Part shown: positions 11,242 to 22,645 of the stretch, one piece after another
Numbering within the stretch: position 1 is the first letter of the stretch
Layout of the letters: each line of letters begins with the position of its first letter
NCBI RefSeq assembly: GCF_947179515.1
Contig: NC_067485.1
Span: 14,465,546-14,529,545 of the forward strand
Direction: 5' to 3'
DNA from: Apodemus sylvaticus
Taxonomy: Eukaryota > Chordata > Mammalia > Rodentia > Muridae
Length of the DNA: 64,000 nucleotides
The notes under the pieces: generated by a model
What the model was told of the DNA's origin: nothing
Seen by the model: the letters and a program-made list of their open reading frames with translations, nothing else
Database searches by the model: none
Position numbers and translations under genes: made by a program

Positions 11242-11719
11242 CTACCCCTACCCCCTAACCTTTCACATGCTTCTGCTGCTCTCTTGTCTCTTCTCGGACA
11301 TGTCATGTGTCCTTTGAGCATTAAGGTCAGTGTGCATTTTTTTCCTGCAGTTCACAGAGAAATGTCTGTTCTTATTTTCTGTCTTTTGGATGCATTCTTC
11401 CTCTCCCTTTGTTGGTACTTCTGTCCCCGTTCTGGAGGACAGTCCTGTCTGGACTGGTGACTTTCCTAAGAAGCCAGTGAGAAAGCGCAGGTTGCAGGGG
11501 ACCTAGGGCTGTTGTCTGGAAGGACTTTTTCACCTGTCCATGGGTACAGGCCTACATGGTCAGCAGCCAAGCCCTGACGTCTGAGGACAGCAGGGACGGA
11601 AAGGTAGACATCACACTTTGCACTGAGACCCAGAGTCTTCCCTCACCACCTGGTTACCCTGCAATGTCAGATGTGAACACCCCAGGCCAGGATCATTGGC
11701 TGAACCCTAGGGAGCCTTA
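11242..11719. other. Unassigned sequence
   Basis: About 480 bp with no recognised repeat or exon. Confidence 0.35.
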
Positions 11720-11941
11720 TTGTTGTTTGTCTTGAGACTTCAGAGTAGCCCAGGATGGCCTTGAACTCACTATCTACCCAAGGTGGACTTTTTATTCCTG
11801 ATCCTCATGCCTCCACATGTGTTCATGTGTTGGGACATAGGACTTGCCATATTTCATTTATGCAAATGCTAGGAATGGAAGCCAGGGCTCCTTGCAGGCT
11901 GGGAAACACACTGCCAACTGTGCTCCATCCATCACCCAGGC
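11720..11941 (-). mobile_element. ID-B1 composite SINE, diverged
   Basis: 'gtagcccaggatggccttg' and 'aactcactatctacccaagg' form the reversed B1 arm. A decayed ID head ends near 'ccatccatcacccag'. Confidence 0.65.
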
Positions 11942-12330
11942 CCAGATCCAGGGCCGAGTTGGCACACTCTGACATCTACCTCATCTTTAAACTCCATGTC
12001 AGAAGGCCGGCACTACAGACCTGCAGGACCTCCTGGACACTGGAGGGACCGGGATAATCTGGAAGAGTCCTGGTGAGGATCCAGTATTGATGACATAGAC
12101 CAGACCAATGACTCATCACAATGACATTTTCAAGTAAAGATGTGTGGACAAAAGGGTATGCTGTGGGTCACACGGTGACATACTATAGCTTCCATGACGA
12201 GATATTTTCTATTTTTTGTTTTGTTTATCTTTTTATTTTTGTTTTTTATTTTCTTTGGGGGGGCAGGTTGCAAAGGCAAGAGGGCAGATACAAAGGGACA
12301 GGGAGATGAATGGGAAACAAAGAATAAAAA
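11942..12330 (+). mobile_element. Lx-type L1 3' UTR fragment
   Basis: 'cagaccaatgactcatcac', 'aagtaaagatgtgtggac', a T-rich run and 'gggcagatacaaaggg' match the last part of the longer copy at 21.1-22.3 kb. This 3' UTR type belongs to older rodent L1 (Lx) elements. Confidence 0.75.
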
Positions 12331-12629
12331 GTGTTTTGAAACTTAGAAGTAAAAATAAACCTATAAGCTGGAAGTGACCCGTGGAAGTTGGTTGGCGGTG
12401 ACATGTCTCTGTGTAAGCAGAAACACATTATTTGGCAACCATCCTTCTTAATGGCTCTGGGTATTGTCAATGAAAATGGGAAGAGAAAGCTGGCTATTAC
12501 TCATTCCATACTATTTTTTACTTGTTCTTTTAGGCAGTTTCAATTGGGGGAAGTAAATGGATTTACAATCCTGAAGTATTTTTTATAAAATATTAACATA
12601 CATCATTCTAGGCTTTGAAATTTTTGTTT
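12331..12629. other. Unassigned sequence
   Basis: About 300 bp without recognised features. Confidence 0.3.
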
Positions 12630-12806
12630 GCTTTGGGTTGATTTAGTTCTTTGGTGGTCCTGGTTGTTTTGAGATAGAATCTCTCCATGTAGTCCTAGCT
12701 GGCCTGAAACTCCCTATACAGACCAAGCTGTCCAGGTTCAAACTCACAGAGATCTGCTTGCCTCTGCCTCCCGAGGACCAGGATTCAAGGAATACCCACC
12801 TACTCT
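12630..12806 (-). mobile_element. B1 SINE
   Basis: Reverse B1 with 'gatagaatctctccatgtag', 'cctagctggcctgaaactcc' and 'gcctctgcctcccgag'. Confidence 0.88.
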
Positions 12807-12823
12807 TTTTTGTTGTTGTTGTT

Positions 12824-13008
12824 TTTAAGATTTATTTATTATTATATGTAAGTACACTGTAGATATCTTCAGACACACCAGAAGACTGAGACACATCAGA
12901 TCTCACTATGAATGGTTGTGAGCCACCATGTGGTTGCTGGGATTTGAACTCAGGACCTTCGCCAGAGCAGTCAGTGCCCTTAACCACTGAGTCATCTCTC
13001 CAGCCCCC
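12824..13008 (-). mobile_element. B2 SINE, Mm2-like
   Basis: Reverse B2 with 'aagatttatttattattata', 'gtaagtacactgtag', 'tcttcagacacaccagaag' and 'gtcatctctccagcccc'. The preserved body suggests a relatively young copy. Confidence 0.93.
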
Positions 13009-13094
13009 ACATACTCATTTTTAAAATTCCAATTTATGTTGACACTTCAGCCATACAGTTGTGGACTCATAACATTTCAGTTAATAAGAAAGTA

Positions 13095-13222
13095 TTAACC
13101 CAGGTCCACACCCTTAATCACAACACTCAAAAGGCAGGAGGATTTCTGTAAGTTGAAGGCCAGCTGGGTCTGTGTAAGCTGCAGGCCAGTTAGAACTACA
13201 TAATGAGACCATGTCCAAAAAT
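13095..13222 (+). mobile_element. Old B1-family SINE
   Basis: 'cacacccttaatcacaacac', 'aaaggcaggaggatttctg' and 'aatgagaccatgtccaaaaa' are diverged B1 landmarks. Confidence 0.75.
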
Positions 13223-13715
13223 AATCATCAATCCAATTGACATAATATAAAAGAAAGTTACTTAAAGCGTGAAGGAACAAAGAAAATGCCAGAGAACACA
13301 CTTTTATTTTTTAAATCATGCATTAGAAAGTCAGATTGGAAAATGAAAAAGAGCAGTTGGAGATTTCTTCAGAGACACAAAACTGACTAAAATCACAGGC
13401 AGGGATGCTCGTGTTGACTGAACCCAGCATAGCACAAGAAAGCTGCCTTCAATGGTAGTGATGTCACCCTGTGGAGAAACAAGCCTGAGCAAGCCTGGGC
13501 TCCCCCTCGGTGAGGGCAGCAGTGAGGAGCTGTGTCGCACATCAGGAGGTGCTTGTGCCTGTGCACAGGTTGCAGCTTGCTACAGAAGGAAGCTGTGTCT
13601 TCCTCTGACCCTTGCTCTCATTCTGTTACCCAACAATGGTCAGGGCTTCCCTGATGTCATCTCGGGAGGACGGTTCTCTGCGAGCAGCCGGAAGCCATTC
13701 CCTGTCTCAGACTTG
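13223..13715. other. Unassigned sequence
   Basis: About 490 bp without a recognised repeat. The longest plus ORF (from about 13,452) runs on into the next SINE and has no domain, so it is not called. Confidence 0.35.
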
Positions 13716-13903
13716 GAGCTTTTTGTCTTATGCATACAGTGTTCTGCCTACATGTATGCCACAGAGCAGAAGGAGAAGGAGGCATCAAATCTCACGTCAT
13801 TATAAATTGACGTGAGCCACCATGTAGTTGCTGGAAATTGAACTCAGGACCTCAGGAAGAGTGGCCAGTGCTCTTAATCTCTGAGTCATCTCTCATTCTC
13901 ACT
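13716..13903 (-). mobile_element. B2/B3 SINE
   Basis: 'gtgttctgcctacatgtatg', 'gagccaccatgtagttgctgg' and 'gtgctcttaatctctgagtc' place this as a reverse B2/B3. Confidence 0.85.
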
Positions 13904-13924
13904 ATGAATTTTTAAATTATTACA

Positions 13925-14195
13925 AATAGGCTCAAGTCTCTATTCACCAAGATGGTAACGACACAATCAATACATCCTTGCCAATAAGACATGTTTGTTT
14001 ATTCCTGTATTGTAAAAATATCTGCTTTGGAATGTGGTAGACACTTGGAAAGCCTTTCTGCAGCTCGCTGGTTGTGGAAGTGTTTTCCCTGCAGAAAGCC
14101 ATCAAGGTGCTTGAAGAAGAGGTCACTTGGTGAGAGGGTTAGGTGAATATGGTAGGAGAGGCAAACTCTGCCCATGTCCATGTGAGACATTTCTT
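13925..14195 (-). pseudogene. Mariner-family transposase remnant
   Basis: The minus-strand reading contains SPSDLFFKHLDGFLQGKHF (about 14,075-14,130) followed by HNQRAAE. This matches the C-terminal end of mariner-type transposases, where the 'PSD' aspartate is the third residue of the DD34D catalytic triad. The DNA downstream ('atgtattgattgtgtcg') also resembles the usual mariner C-terminal coding end. Only about the last 80 codons are recognisable; the N-terminal DNA-binding part, the first two catalytic aspartates and both terminal inverted repeats are not visible. The upstream frame is disrupted. The reverse B2/B3 at 13,716-13,903 lies just beyond its 3' side. Rodent mariners such as MMAR1 are known, but subfamily assignment is inference. 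Confidence 0.7.
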
Positions 14196-14879
14196 TTATA
14201 ACTTCAGATCTACTGCTGTATTTGAACTGGCGCACTGCCACAGATTCCCAGAATCCCTCTCTCAAGCCCTGGACAGTAGTAGCTTTCTCAGTCTCCCCTG
14301 ACACCTTGGGCTGAAATGAGACCTTAATGGAGTTTAGTGTGGAATTATTAGTCCATGTAGTCAACACAGAAGACTGCCTGGAATAATTTACACCATACAC
14401 ACTCTCCAGTGAGCTGCCTCCCCAGCTCTCTCCCAGGATCTCAGCTCACAGCTCTGTCTGCTGGGTCACCTCAGCTTGCCAGCCCCCATCTCCTGTGATG
14501 GATAAACACAAAACTGCACTAGGGTCAGGAGTGTTGTGTCCAGTCCGGCCCCCATACCCCGCCTCCAACCCCCTACCTCACCCCCTCCACCTGTGTCCCT
14601 GGAATCCCACATTCTTTTATCCTCTTGCCTTCTGATCACACTCTTCTGTATTTGGGAAAATGAATATACCACCCCAAGACGAACAGAAAACTTGAAGCAC
14701 AGTCACCTGGTTTAATCATTGGAGATAAACTGTTAGGAATCATTTGTCTCATTTGCATAAGGTAAGGAACTAAATGTCTTTTCTCAAATGCATACACCAT
14801 TATAATTCACTTATCTATTGTTCCCCCGTTGATGGGACATCCAGTTACAGTTATCATTGCCTTTTGCCCACCCCCATAC
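14196..14879. other. Unassigned sequence, possibly more mariner DNA
   Basis: The first 100-200 bp may be the unrecognisable upstream part of the mariner copy. The rest shows no recognised repeat. Confidence 0.35.
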
Positions 14880-15279
14880 TGGCATGGCACTGGTTAAGGA
14901 CTGATTTATTGCTGGACTGTCTTGACTTGCCAGCCACCCAAGTAATTAATGACACGGAGACCTTTTATCAATTATTAGAGCCTGGCCTCGGTCGGCTTCT
15001 TCCCGGCTTGCATAACTTAAGTCAGCTGGTTTATACTAATCTACTTGGTTCACTTTCTCTCCTCACTATCAGCACTTGTTTCTTCCTTCCTTTCCAACTA
15101 GCGAATCCCTTGCCTGATTCTTTCCCAGAGTTCCTGTCTCTACCGGATGACCCGCCTATCCTCTCCTGCCTCACTATTGGCCAGTCAGCTCTTTATTAAA
15201 CCAATCAGAGGGTGCCTGAGGTAAATGAGGAAGGACAGAAACACAGTTTCACATAGTAAGCAAAAAGATCATCCCAACA
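14880..15279 (-). mobile_element. Solo LTR of a rodent ERV (RMER17/BglII-like)
   Basis: Read on the minus strand, it begins 'tgttgggatgatctttttgc', then has a 'gattggtttaataaagagct' segment with a polyadenylation-like AATAAA and 'ggccaatagtgaggcaggag', and continues to 'aaggtctccgtgtcattaat'. This order matches a mouse class II LTR family recalled as RMER17/BglII. No internal retroviral genes flank it, so it is called as a solo or truncated LTR. Confidence 0.6.
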
Positions 15280-16290
15280 CTGGTTCCACAGACCAAGTTG
15301 CTGGCTCTGTCAACACCATTTTCATAACGCAATAGCTGTAACTACCTCAGCCTGTGATTGGCTACATGACCCAAAATCCTCATAAGAATAACTTGGTCAA
15401 GTAGAGCAACTTGCTCTTCTGTGACCAAAACACCAGATCTACTAATTGCAGGTCAGACCTGGCAAATGTCAGACAGGACAAGTTCTGGGTAGGATCACTT
15501 GACCACTGTTCAACCCGTGGCTTTGAATTTAATAGTTTGCGGAAGGCCAACGGATAACCAGGCCTCTCTCACAGACAAGATGAAGGAGGCAGGGCAAAGG
15601 AGAAAAGACATCTTTAATCTGAATGTAGCCTGCTTCTCAGGAAACCTCAGAAGTCTCACGGGGCAACTTCGCTTAAATCTGATTAGACAGAGCTACAGTC
15701 GAGGACCTTTGAAGAGAGACATTTTGAAAGGTTAAGGATGTTACCATTGCGAAAGCATCAGGAGTGTTGTAGGTGAATTGCATGCTGGGTGATGAGCAAG
15801 GTGCATCATGACAATGTTGTTTTCATGTCTGAAAAGAAATCCCATCTTTCTTTTAAGTGGGGTGCGCATGCTTGCTTGGCACGCCCTCGGGGAAGCTAGC
15901 TGAGCCCTGGACTGTTAGCCTTTAGATGCCACAATACGTCTGAGAACAGAATGACTTGGCTTTCTATTCACTAAGATTTTCCTTTAACTCATTAGCGATG
16001 ATTGCCAGGTTTGCCCGCGTAGATCGATTCTCAACAATACAGTCAGAACAACAGGGCTGTGTTCTGAGACAGCATCATCTCTGTACCAACTTCACAGTGT
16101 GCTTTCACAACACAGGGCTGGGGCAGGCACTGGATGTCGCCTCTCAATGAGGTCGGGGCATGCCGGGCTGCGCAAGCGTTTACAGCTGCTGCCAGCTGCT
16201 GCCAGCTGCTGAGGCCCACTGTTTACAGTGAGTGCTGCCTTTAGGGGGAGCAGTAAAATAAAGATTTGAACAGGGAGCAAAACATCAGCC
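15280..16290. other. Repeat-free, CpG-bearing block
   Basis: About 1 kb with no recognised repeat, in contrast to both flanks. It includes scattered CpGs and three CAGCTG E-boxes at 16,183, 16,193 and 16,203. This suggests a conserved cis-regulatory element, but no gene is visible. Confidence 0.45.
16183..16208. promoter_or_regulatory. Three CAGCTG E-boxes at 10-bp spacing
   Basis: Palindromic CAGCTG hexamers begin at 16,183, 16,193 and 16,203, from a repeated 'gccagctgct' decamer. E-boxes are bHLH-factor sites; use here is inference. Confidence 0.45.
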
Positions 16291-16515
16291 AGGAGCTGGG
16301 AATGTGGCTCAGTTGGTAGAAAGCCTGCTAAGCACGCGTGAAGCCCCGAGGTCCCGGCCTCACCTCTGTATAATCCAGGCATTCTGTGAATACCTGTAAT
16401 CCCAGCACCTGGGAGATGAAGACAGGAGGATCAGGAGTTCAGTGTCCCCCTTGGCTACATAGCAAGTTTGTGACTAGCCTGGGCTGCAAGAACCTAAAAA
16501 ACAAACAAACAAACA
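16291..16515 (+). mobile_element. ID-B1 composite SINE
   Basis: The ID head 'aatgtggctcagttggtag' runs into a B1-like arm 'acctgtaatcccagcacctg' and a 'aaaaacaaacaaac' tail. Confidence 0.85.
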
Positions 16516-16624
16516 AACAACAAAAGAAACAAACTATAGTTTCCTGTCAATGTTCTGTACACAATTATATGCTTGTGCTCCTGACTGGAGGCACAGTTAG
16601 AGATTTTTGGACTAGCACCATCTT

Positions 16625-16910
16625 ATACATACATACATTGACACACACACAAACATACACACAGATACTAACACACATGCACACATACACTGACACACAT
16701 ATACACACATACACTGACATACACATACACTGACACACACACAAATATACACATATACACACACATATATATACATACACTAACGCACACACATCGACAC
16801 ATACACTGATACATACACCCATACGAACACATGCACATACATATATGTACAGACACACACAGACATACACACACATGCCATATACACTCATGTACACATA
16901 CACACACTGA
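16625..16910. repeat. Long CA/TACA-rich simple repeat
   Basis: About 285 bp of 'cacacata', 'tacactga' and related units, nearly all alternating purine-pyrimidine. The reverse-strand Cys/Val-rich ORFs across it are artefacts. Confidence 0.95.
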
Positions 16911-17115
16911 CTTTACCCTGGCTGTGACAACTGCACAGTCATCTTACAGGCCCACTGTCATACATGTTTCCTCAGTAGCCACAATACCACCATTGCTCTT
17001 ATTATACTGCTTTTTCTGCCTTCCTGCCAGGCTTCCTATATGCCTTCTTCTACAGTACCCTGTTCCATTTCTGGTGTGAACCACGCCCCTCGTTTCTGCT
17101 ATAAGCCTTTATGGG
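16911..17115. other. Unassigned sequence
   Basis: A short non-repetitive spacer. Confidence 0.3.
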
Positions 17116-17424
17116 GGCCGCTGGGGAGATGGCTCAGTGGGTAAGTGCAGTTGCTGCACAAACGTGGACCTGAGAGTTCAAATCCGTCCAAGCAACAGTA
17201 GAAAGCCAAGCATGGCTGCACACTCTTGTGGCTCTAGTGCTATAGAAGTGAAAATACCATGGTCACTGGGGCCTTGCTGTCCAGCTTAGCACCAGGTTCA
17301 GAGGGATCCTGTCTCTCGAGAGTAGGAGAGAGAGAGTGGCAGAGCAGGACACCCAATACCCTCATTTGACCTGTATGCAAATAGGTGACAACTGCAAGGA
17401 CAGATGTGTGTGCACACACACATT
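17116..17424 (+). mobile_element. B4A SINE
   Basis: The ID head 'ggggagatggctcagtgggt' and 'gttgctgcacaaacgtggac' lead to a B1-like arm and end at 'gtgtgtgcacacacac'. Confidence 0.82.
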
Positions 17425-18329
17425 GTTATTGGATACCGTAGGTCTAATCAGTTTCCTGGTGTTATTCTGTCTCAAATTTCTCTGTTTATTCTAAGTGTCA
17501 AATTGTAGCAGATTGAAAATAATATATATTTTGACTCTTAATATTGTGCTGCATTAACCACATGGAAGGGAGAAAGCCCTCTCTTCTTTGTGTAAGGTTA
17601 TTTCATTGACAGCTTTAGCAGTCTCTATCTGCACTCACCGAGAGTGAGACTGACTTACCAATGTCTGTATCTAAAGCTCTTTCCCATTCTACTCCAGGTT
17701 TCTGCTGTTGTCATAGAGTCGGGTGTTTGGTTTGTTTCATTCTTTGCAGTTGGCATGTGGGATAAAAATGTATCGCCCCTGAAGGTTCTGCACCAGTCAC
17801 CTGTATAATGAGGTGACACCTCTCATCTCCTTTGCAGGAGCTGTCTAAGGGCTGTTTTGAATCATTTTAATGGAACAGTTAGTTATTCTGTGTCTTTTTG
17901 ACTTGTTTTGGCAAACCAGAACATTTTAGACACTTGGCAATCTTATTTCCTTCTTTTTTAATTTGCTGGAAGAAAGCTGAGAATTTCCTTCTCCCGTTCC
18001 TTTTCATCTCCTCAGTCTCTGAATTACACCTCTGGTGCTATTTTAATACTCTCTGTTGCGTGCAGTATCTTTCTTTCTTTTTCTCAATCAAGCTATCAAA
18101 CCTGTTTATTTCTGTAGCCCATTCAAGGAATTACTAGTGTTAAATAATGGTTCCCCCTAACACTGATCCATGCCTTGATCTCAAGAATTGGGGGAATGTC
18201 ACCATCTTTATAGAAAGTCTTTGGAGATAGTTCTAGTTTGCTTCTCTGTTGAGAGGAGAAAACATTGGCCAGGGCCAACTTATGGATTAGAAGGATTTCC
18301 TGCATTTTATAATTCCCAGATCATAATCC
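17425..18329. other. Repeat-poor unassigned block
   Basis: About 900 bp with no recognised repeat. Short ORFs are present on both strands but none is domain-bearing. Confidence 0.4.
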
Positions 18330-18632
18330 ATCCCTTGAGAGAAGTCAGGTTAGGTTTTTGAGCTGAAGGCAGGGATCTGGAGACAAGAGCTATAACAGAG
18401 GCCATGGAGGGGAACTGCTTGCTAACCAGATTCCCATGGCTTGCTCAGCCTGCTTTCTTATAAAACCCAAGACCACTAGCCCAGGGGCAGCACCACCCAC
18501 AGTGGGTTGGGCCTGCTCTCATCCATCGTTAATCAAGAAAATGCCCCACAGACATGGGGTCAATTCCTCAACTGAGGTTCCCTCCTCCCAGATGATTCCA
18601 GCTTGTGTCAAGTTGACAAAACCCAGCATACA
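18330..18632 (+). mobile_element. URR1-type element (type B), 5' truncated
   Basis: 'ggcttgctcagcctgctttc', 'taatcaagaaaatgcccc' and 'gcttgtgtcaagttgacaaa' mark the 3' three quarters of the family. Confidence 0.82.
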
Positions 18633-19139
18633 CATGAGGATGTTACATGATGACTGTCGGTCACATTAAACCCACAAGCATCCCAACAGGAGATGAACAG
18701 AAGGATTGGAATAGAAAGGGAAAACTTAAACCAGAGAACTCGGTAGCAAGGGCAGTGAGCACAGGGCTGTGGCCAGCGGCCAAGAAGGCTATACTTGGGG
18801 CAAATAGAGAGCAAGAAGAACCAGACATTCTTCAGGCAGACGGTGGCCCTGCTGGTGACAGCAGATAGAAATCAGTCAGGTGGCGCTGAACAGCCACTTT
18901 TAGAGATTCTTGTCCTTGGCTCTTCTACAGCCAGAGCCCTGGAATGGTAGGAAGGCTCTGGCTGCTGCTCTTTGGACCTCTTGCTATCTTTGGATAAAGA
19001 TATAACACTTTGGATCAGCGCCGTGGCCAGAAGCCATCTGATGAGAGGATTCACGTGGACACCTGGCAGAGGTCAAGGGAGGACAATTGGACCCACCCTC
19101 TCCAAGCCTCGTGCCAGTTCTTGTTAATTCATATATGTA
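18633..19139. other. Unassigned sequence
   Basis: About 500 bp with no recognised repeat or exon. Confidence 0.35.
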
Positions 19140-19155
19140 CATGCACACACACACA

Positions 19156-19187
<32 letters not shown>

Positions 19188-19188
19188 T
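19140..19188. repeat. (CA)n microsatellite
   Basis: Near-uninterrupted CA dinucleotides with one 'aaa' interruption. Confidence 0.97.
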
Positions 19189-20622
19189 CAGATTGACATC
19201 TCTGTGGTATGTTTGCAGTATTTAGGGACCTGTCCTGCTACACGGGGGCTCTGCCTTCTCTCTCCTAAGTTCCCACCTGTCAATATAAGAAAACTGGTCT
19301 AAATTTATTGCCTGCAAATTTCATTCCTCAGAATCAAAAGATAAGAACCCAGAGGTTCCTGACATAAAGCCCACCTGAGGCCCACTTTCCCCAAATCACC
19401 ACAGCCACCTTGATTTTAAGCCTTAACCTCAGATAGTAGAGACACATTTCTAGAATCTGGCGCGCCAAACTTGTGAGGATTCCTGGCAAAGCCTCCTGCT
19501 TTCTTCTGGATCTCAGGTATTATTAACTTTGCCCTATTGCATCCCCAGACAGGATTTTATCATCTCTGCCTTTTACTTTGTACACTTTTGGATTTGTTTA
19601 TCTTTAAAAAAAATTTAAAAAGTTAAACTTCACATCATTTTTCCCCAAAGGCTTGTATTTCTGTATATTGACATGGCAAAGTCTGAACCTGGAAACCAGA
19701 CAAGGTGCTATGCTGGAAGGAGAAGACACCACAGCCTCTCCTTTCCTCTACCAGGTTATTGAAACAGCATCCCTGAGAAGCTGGAGCCTCCCGGGAGCCT
19801 CCTGCTGCGGGAAGGAAAAGACTGAAGTCATTACCAACCTGAGAGAGAATGTGCCTCCCAGAAAGATTTCACGTGGCCCTGACAGCCTGCCACACTACTG
19901 TACAGAGCCTGGAGCCAAGATAATGATGGCTCTACACTATGACACACTATGTCAGGACTATTTAGCTGTGTATATACCTCTTGCCTTCTATATATAATCC
20001 AACTTTGCTAGGACCTTATGGATGGGGTTAGTGGAGGGGGTTCTCTGGGCCTCTTTGTGGGCCTCCATTTCCCAAAGGGACTGCACTGATTAAGTCAGCT
20101 TCCTCTGCCTCTCACAACCCTGTGCGTTTAATTGGCCTGCTGAGGATGGCGGTCCAGCCTAGTTGGCTAGAGCTGTCAGGCCTCCAGCTCTGATCCCAGC
20201 AATGAGAGAAATGCAAGTTCTCTGCACAGAAGAAACTGTAACACCTACTGACCTTCACGGTCCCTAAGCAGATCTTCCACAAACCAAGGCTGACTATGAG
20301 AGTCGCCAGGACCAAAATGGAGTCACTGGTGTCAACCTACAGCCAAAATTCAGTTCATCAATAAATACAGGAAGTAGGGAAATAGGAAGTCTTTTGTATG
20401 CATTCCCCCAAATGAGAAGTACCAGAAAGACTTTTAGAACCACCTCTCTGCAAGAGCCATGGACCCATACTTGGACAACACATGTACAAGAATGTCTATG
20501 CAGTTGTCTGTCTGATGGACTAACTCTGCACTCATTAGTATTGTTCTTGTAGTTCTGATAGACTAGGATTATTATTTCAAAGTAAGCTATGTAGTCTTTT
20601 TGTCTTTAATTTGTTCCCCTTA
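19189..20622. other. Unassigned block, possibly an old ERV fragment
   Basis: About 1.4 kb with no SINE. Parts (about 19,870-20,360, ending near 'caaaatggagtcactgg' and 'caataaatacagg') have the look of LTR sequence, but no family or termini could be fixed. A 114-codon plus ORF (19,653-19,997) has no recognised domain. Confidence 0.3.
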
Positions 20623-20623
20623 C

Positions 20624-20725
20624 TAGAGCTGCAGCAATGGCTCAGTGGCTAAAAGCACTTGCTGTACAAACAGGAAGACCTGAGTTCAAATCCCCCCTCC
20701 ACCCCCAGCACTCATGTTAAAAAAA
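20624..20725 (+). mobile_element. ID/B4 head fragment
   Basis: 'gctgcagcaatggctcagtg' and 'gacctgagttcaaatccccc' are an ID-type tRNA-derived head, truncated at 3'. Confidence 0.65.
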
Positions 20726-20790
20726 ATTGCCCCTGGTCCAGTTAGCTCAGAGCAGCCAGAAGAAAGACACCCAAGTGCCTGTGTGGGTGC

Positions 20791-21130
20791 CTGTCTTAGG
20801 GTCTTACTGCTGTGCACAGACACCATCACCAAGGCAACTCTTGTAAGGACAACATTTAATTGTGGCTGGCTTACAGGTTCAGAGGTTCAGTCCATTATCA
20901 TCAAGGTGGGAGCATGGCAGCATCCAGACAGGCATGGTGCATGAGGAGCTGAGAGTTCTACATCTTCATCTGAAGGCTGCTAGCAGAATACTGACTTCCA
21001 GGCAGCTATGATGAGGATCTTAAAGCCCACACCCACTCCAAGAGGGCCACACCCACTCCAACAAGGCCATACTCACTCCAACAAGGCCGCACCTCCTAAT
21101 AGTGCCACTCCCTGGGCCAAGCATATACAA
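20791..21130 (+). mobile_element. URR1-type hAT-like element
   Basis: A forward copy from 'tgtcttagggtcttactgc' to 'gggccaagcatatac'. The 'ccacacccactccaa' motif is repeated three to four times near its 3' end. Confidence 0.87.
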
Positions 21131-22330
21131 CCATCTTGGCCCAAGCTGCCTCCAGAGCCCTGTCTGGATCCATGATCCTGCTGCAGCTGGGATCTGTGTC
21201 AGAGTCTGTAGCCTGAGTTACCACCAATGGACATGCTATGCCCATGGTCTGGACTGTCACCATCTGAGGGTCCTACTCCCGCAAGGGGGCATGCTGATTT
21301 GAGTGGTCTGTGCTGCCACCTGAGGCCATGGGGACATCTGGGCCCATGCTGCTGCCGGGGGCCAGTCTGGGTCACTGATCACATCGAGTCCGTGTTGATG
21401 TCCCAGGCCCAGGGACCTGTTACTGCCCAAGGGCATGCAGATATCCTTGGTTTGAATTGCTGCCTGAGGCACAGCTGAGCTGATCATTCCCATCACCTGT
21501 CACCACTCTCAGGAGAGCTGGTCCTGCCCCTTGTGGGTGGTGGGGTGGTATGAGCAAGGGAGAAATGCCCCTCCCCCTCAACCTTCACCACCTGTGGCAG
21601 GTGGGTGGAGCCAACCCCAAAGTCATAAACACAGGAGAGCTGTCCCTGACCCTCACCAGCTGTGGCACTCAGGAGAGCAGGCCCTACACCGTGCTTGGGC
21701 AGCATCATAAAGCTGGTCCTTGTGGTGTGGGGGTAGGTAAGCTGGCCCAGAAGGCAGAAGAGCAGGGGAGCTGGCCCTGCCCCCTGCTGACTGCAGCATT
21801 GGGTGAATTAGCCAGGCAGTGCAGGAGAGCTTGTCCCAGTGGTGTGGGTACAAAAGAACTGACCAACTCAGCTACCACCCAGGTACAGGTCCAGGGCTTT
21901 GAGTTGGTCCACCCCAATATCTACCCCATCTGTGAACTGCTGGAGAATGTGAAGGGGCTTCTCCTACAGATCCAAAGTTGTAGGGTATCCATGACACGGA
22001 GCAACAACAGGATGTCCAAGAGGAGTCCCCATGAGGATCCAGTATGGATAGTGTAGCTGAAGCCAGAGGCTTCAAACCAGACCAATGACTCATTGCAATG
22101 AACATTTGCAAGTAAAGATGTGTGGACCAAAAGGTGTACTATGTGACACACTGCAGCTTCCATGACAAGATATTTTTGTTTGTTTTGCTTTTTGTTTTCC
22201 TATCTTATTTTCTTTTCTTGGGGGGGAGGGGAGTTGCAAGGGCAGAGGGTAGATACAAAGGGGTGCAGAGATCATTGGGATTGGGGTGCACAAAGCATCC
22301 ATAAAAAGTATTTTTTAAAAAAGAGTAAAA
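21131..22330 (+). mobile_element. Lx-type L1 3' UTR, about 1.2 kb
   Basis: A GC-rich, tandem-like 'ggagagctggccctgcccc' region is followed by 'caatatctaccccatctgtg', 'aagtaaagatgtgtggacc', a T-rich run and 'gggcagagggtagatac'. ORFs here (up to 168 codons) are untranslated-region artefacts. The 3' 390 bp are shared with 11,942-12,330. Confidence 0.78.
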
Positions 22331-22394
22331 TGGAAAAAAGAATTCTTATTCTTTACATTATAAACCAATGTGCATGCTTGTGAGGAAAAAAAAC

Positions 22395-22607
22395 TGAGCA
22401 CAGCCTTATGTATCTATAACCCCAGCACTGTGCAGTGTGGAGACAGGCCAATAGCTGAGCTTGGAGTCACCTGTCTAGCCAAATGACACATGCAGGTTCA
22501 GCAAGTGACTTTGTCTCAAGGGAATAAAGTGTAAAGTGATAGATGAAGAAATCACCAAATGTCCTTTCTCCCAGTTCTTATACACAAGGACAAATGCACA
22601 CGCGCAC

Positions 22608-22645
<38 letters not shown>
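22395..22645 (+). mobile_element. B4/ID-B1 SINE with CA tail
   Basis: 'tgtatctataaccccagcac' and 'gactttgtctcaaggg' mark a diverged B1-like arm. A (CA)n run fills 22,597-22,643. Confidence 0.65.

Noticed and set aside
16565..16907. Cys/Val/Tyr-rich minus-strand ORFs of up to 112 codons.
   Set aside because: They are translations of the CA/TACA simple repeat.
21550..22056. A 168-codon plus-strand ORF.
   Set aside because: It lies wholly in an Lx-type L1 3' untranslated region.
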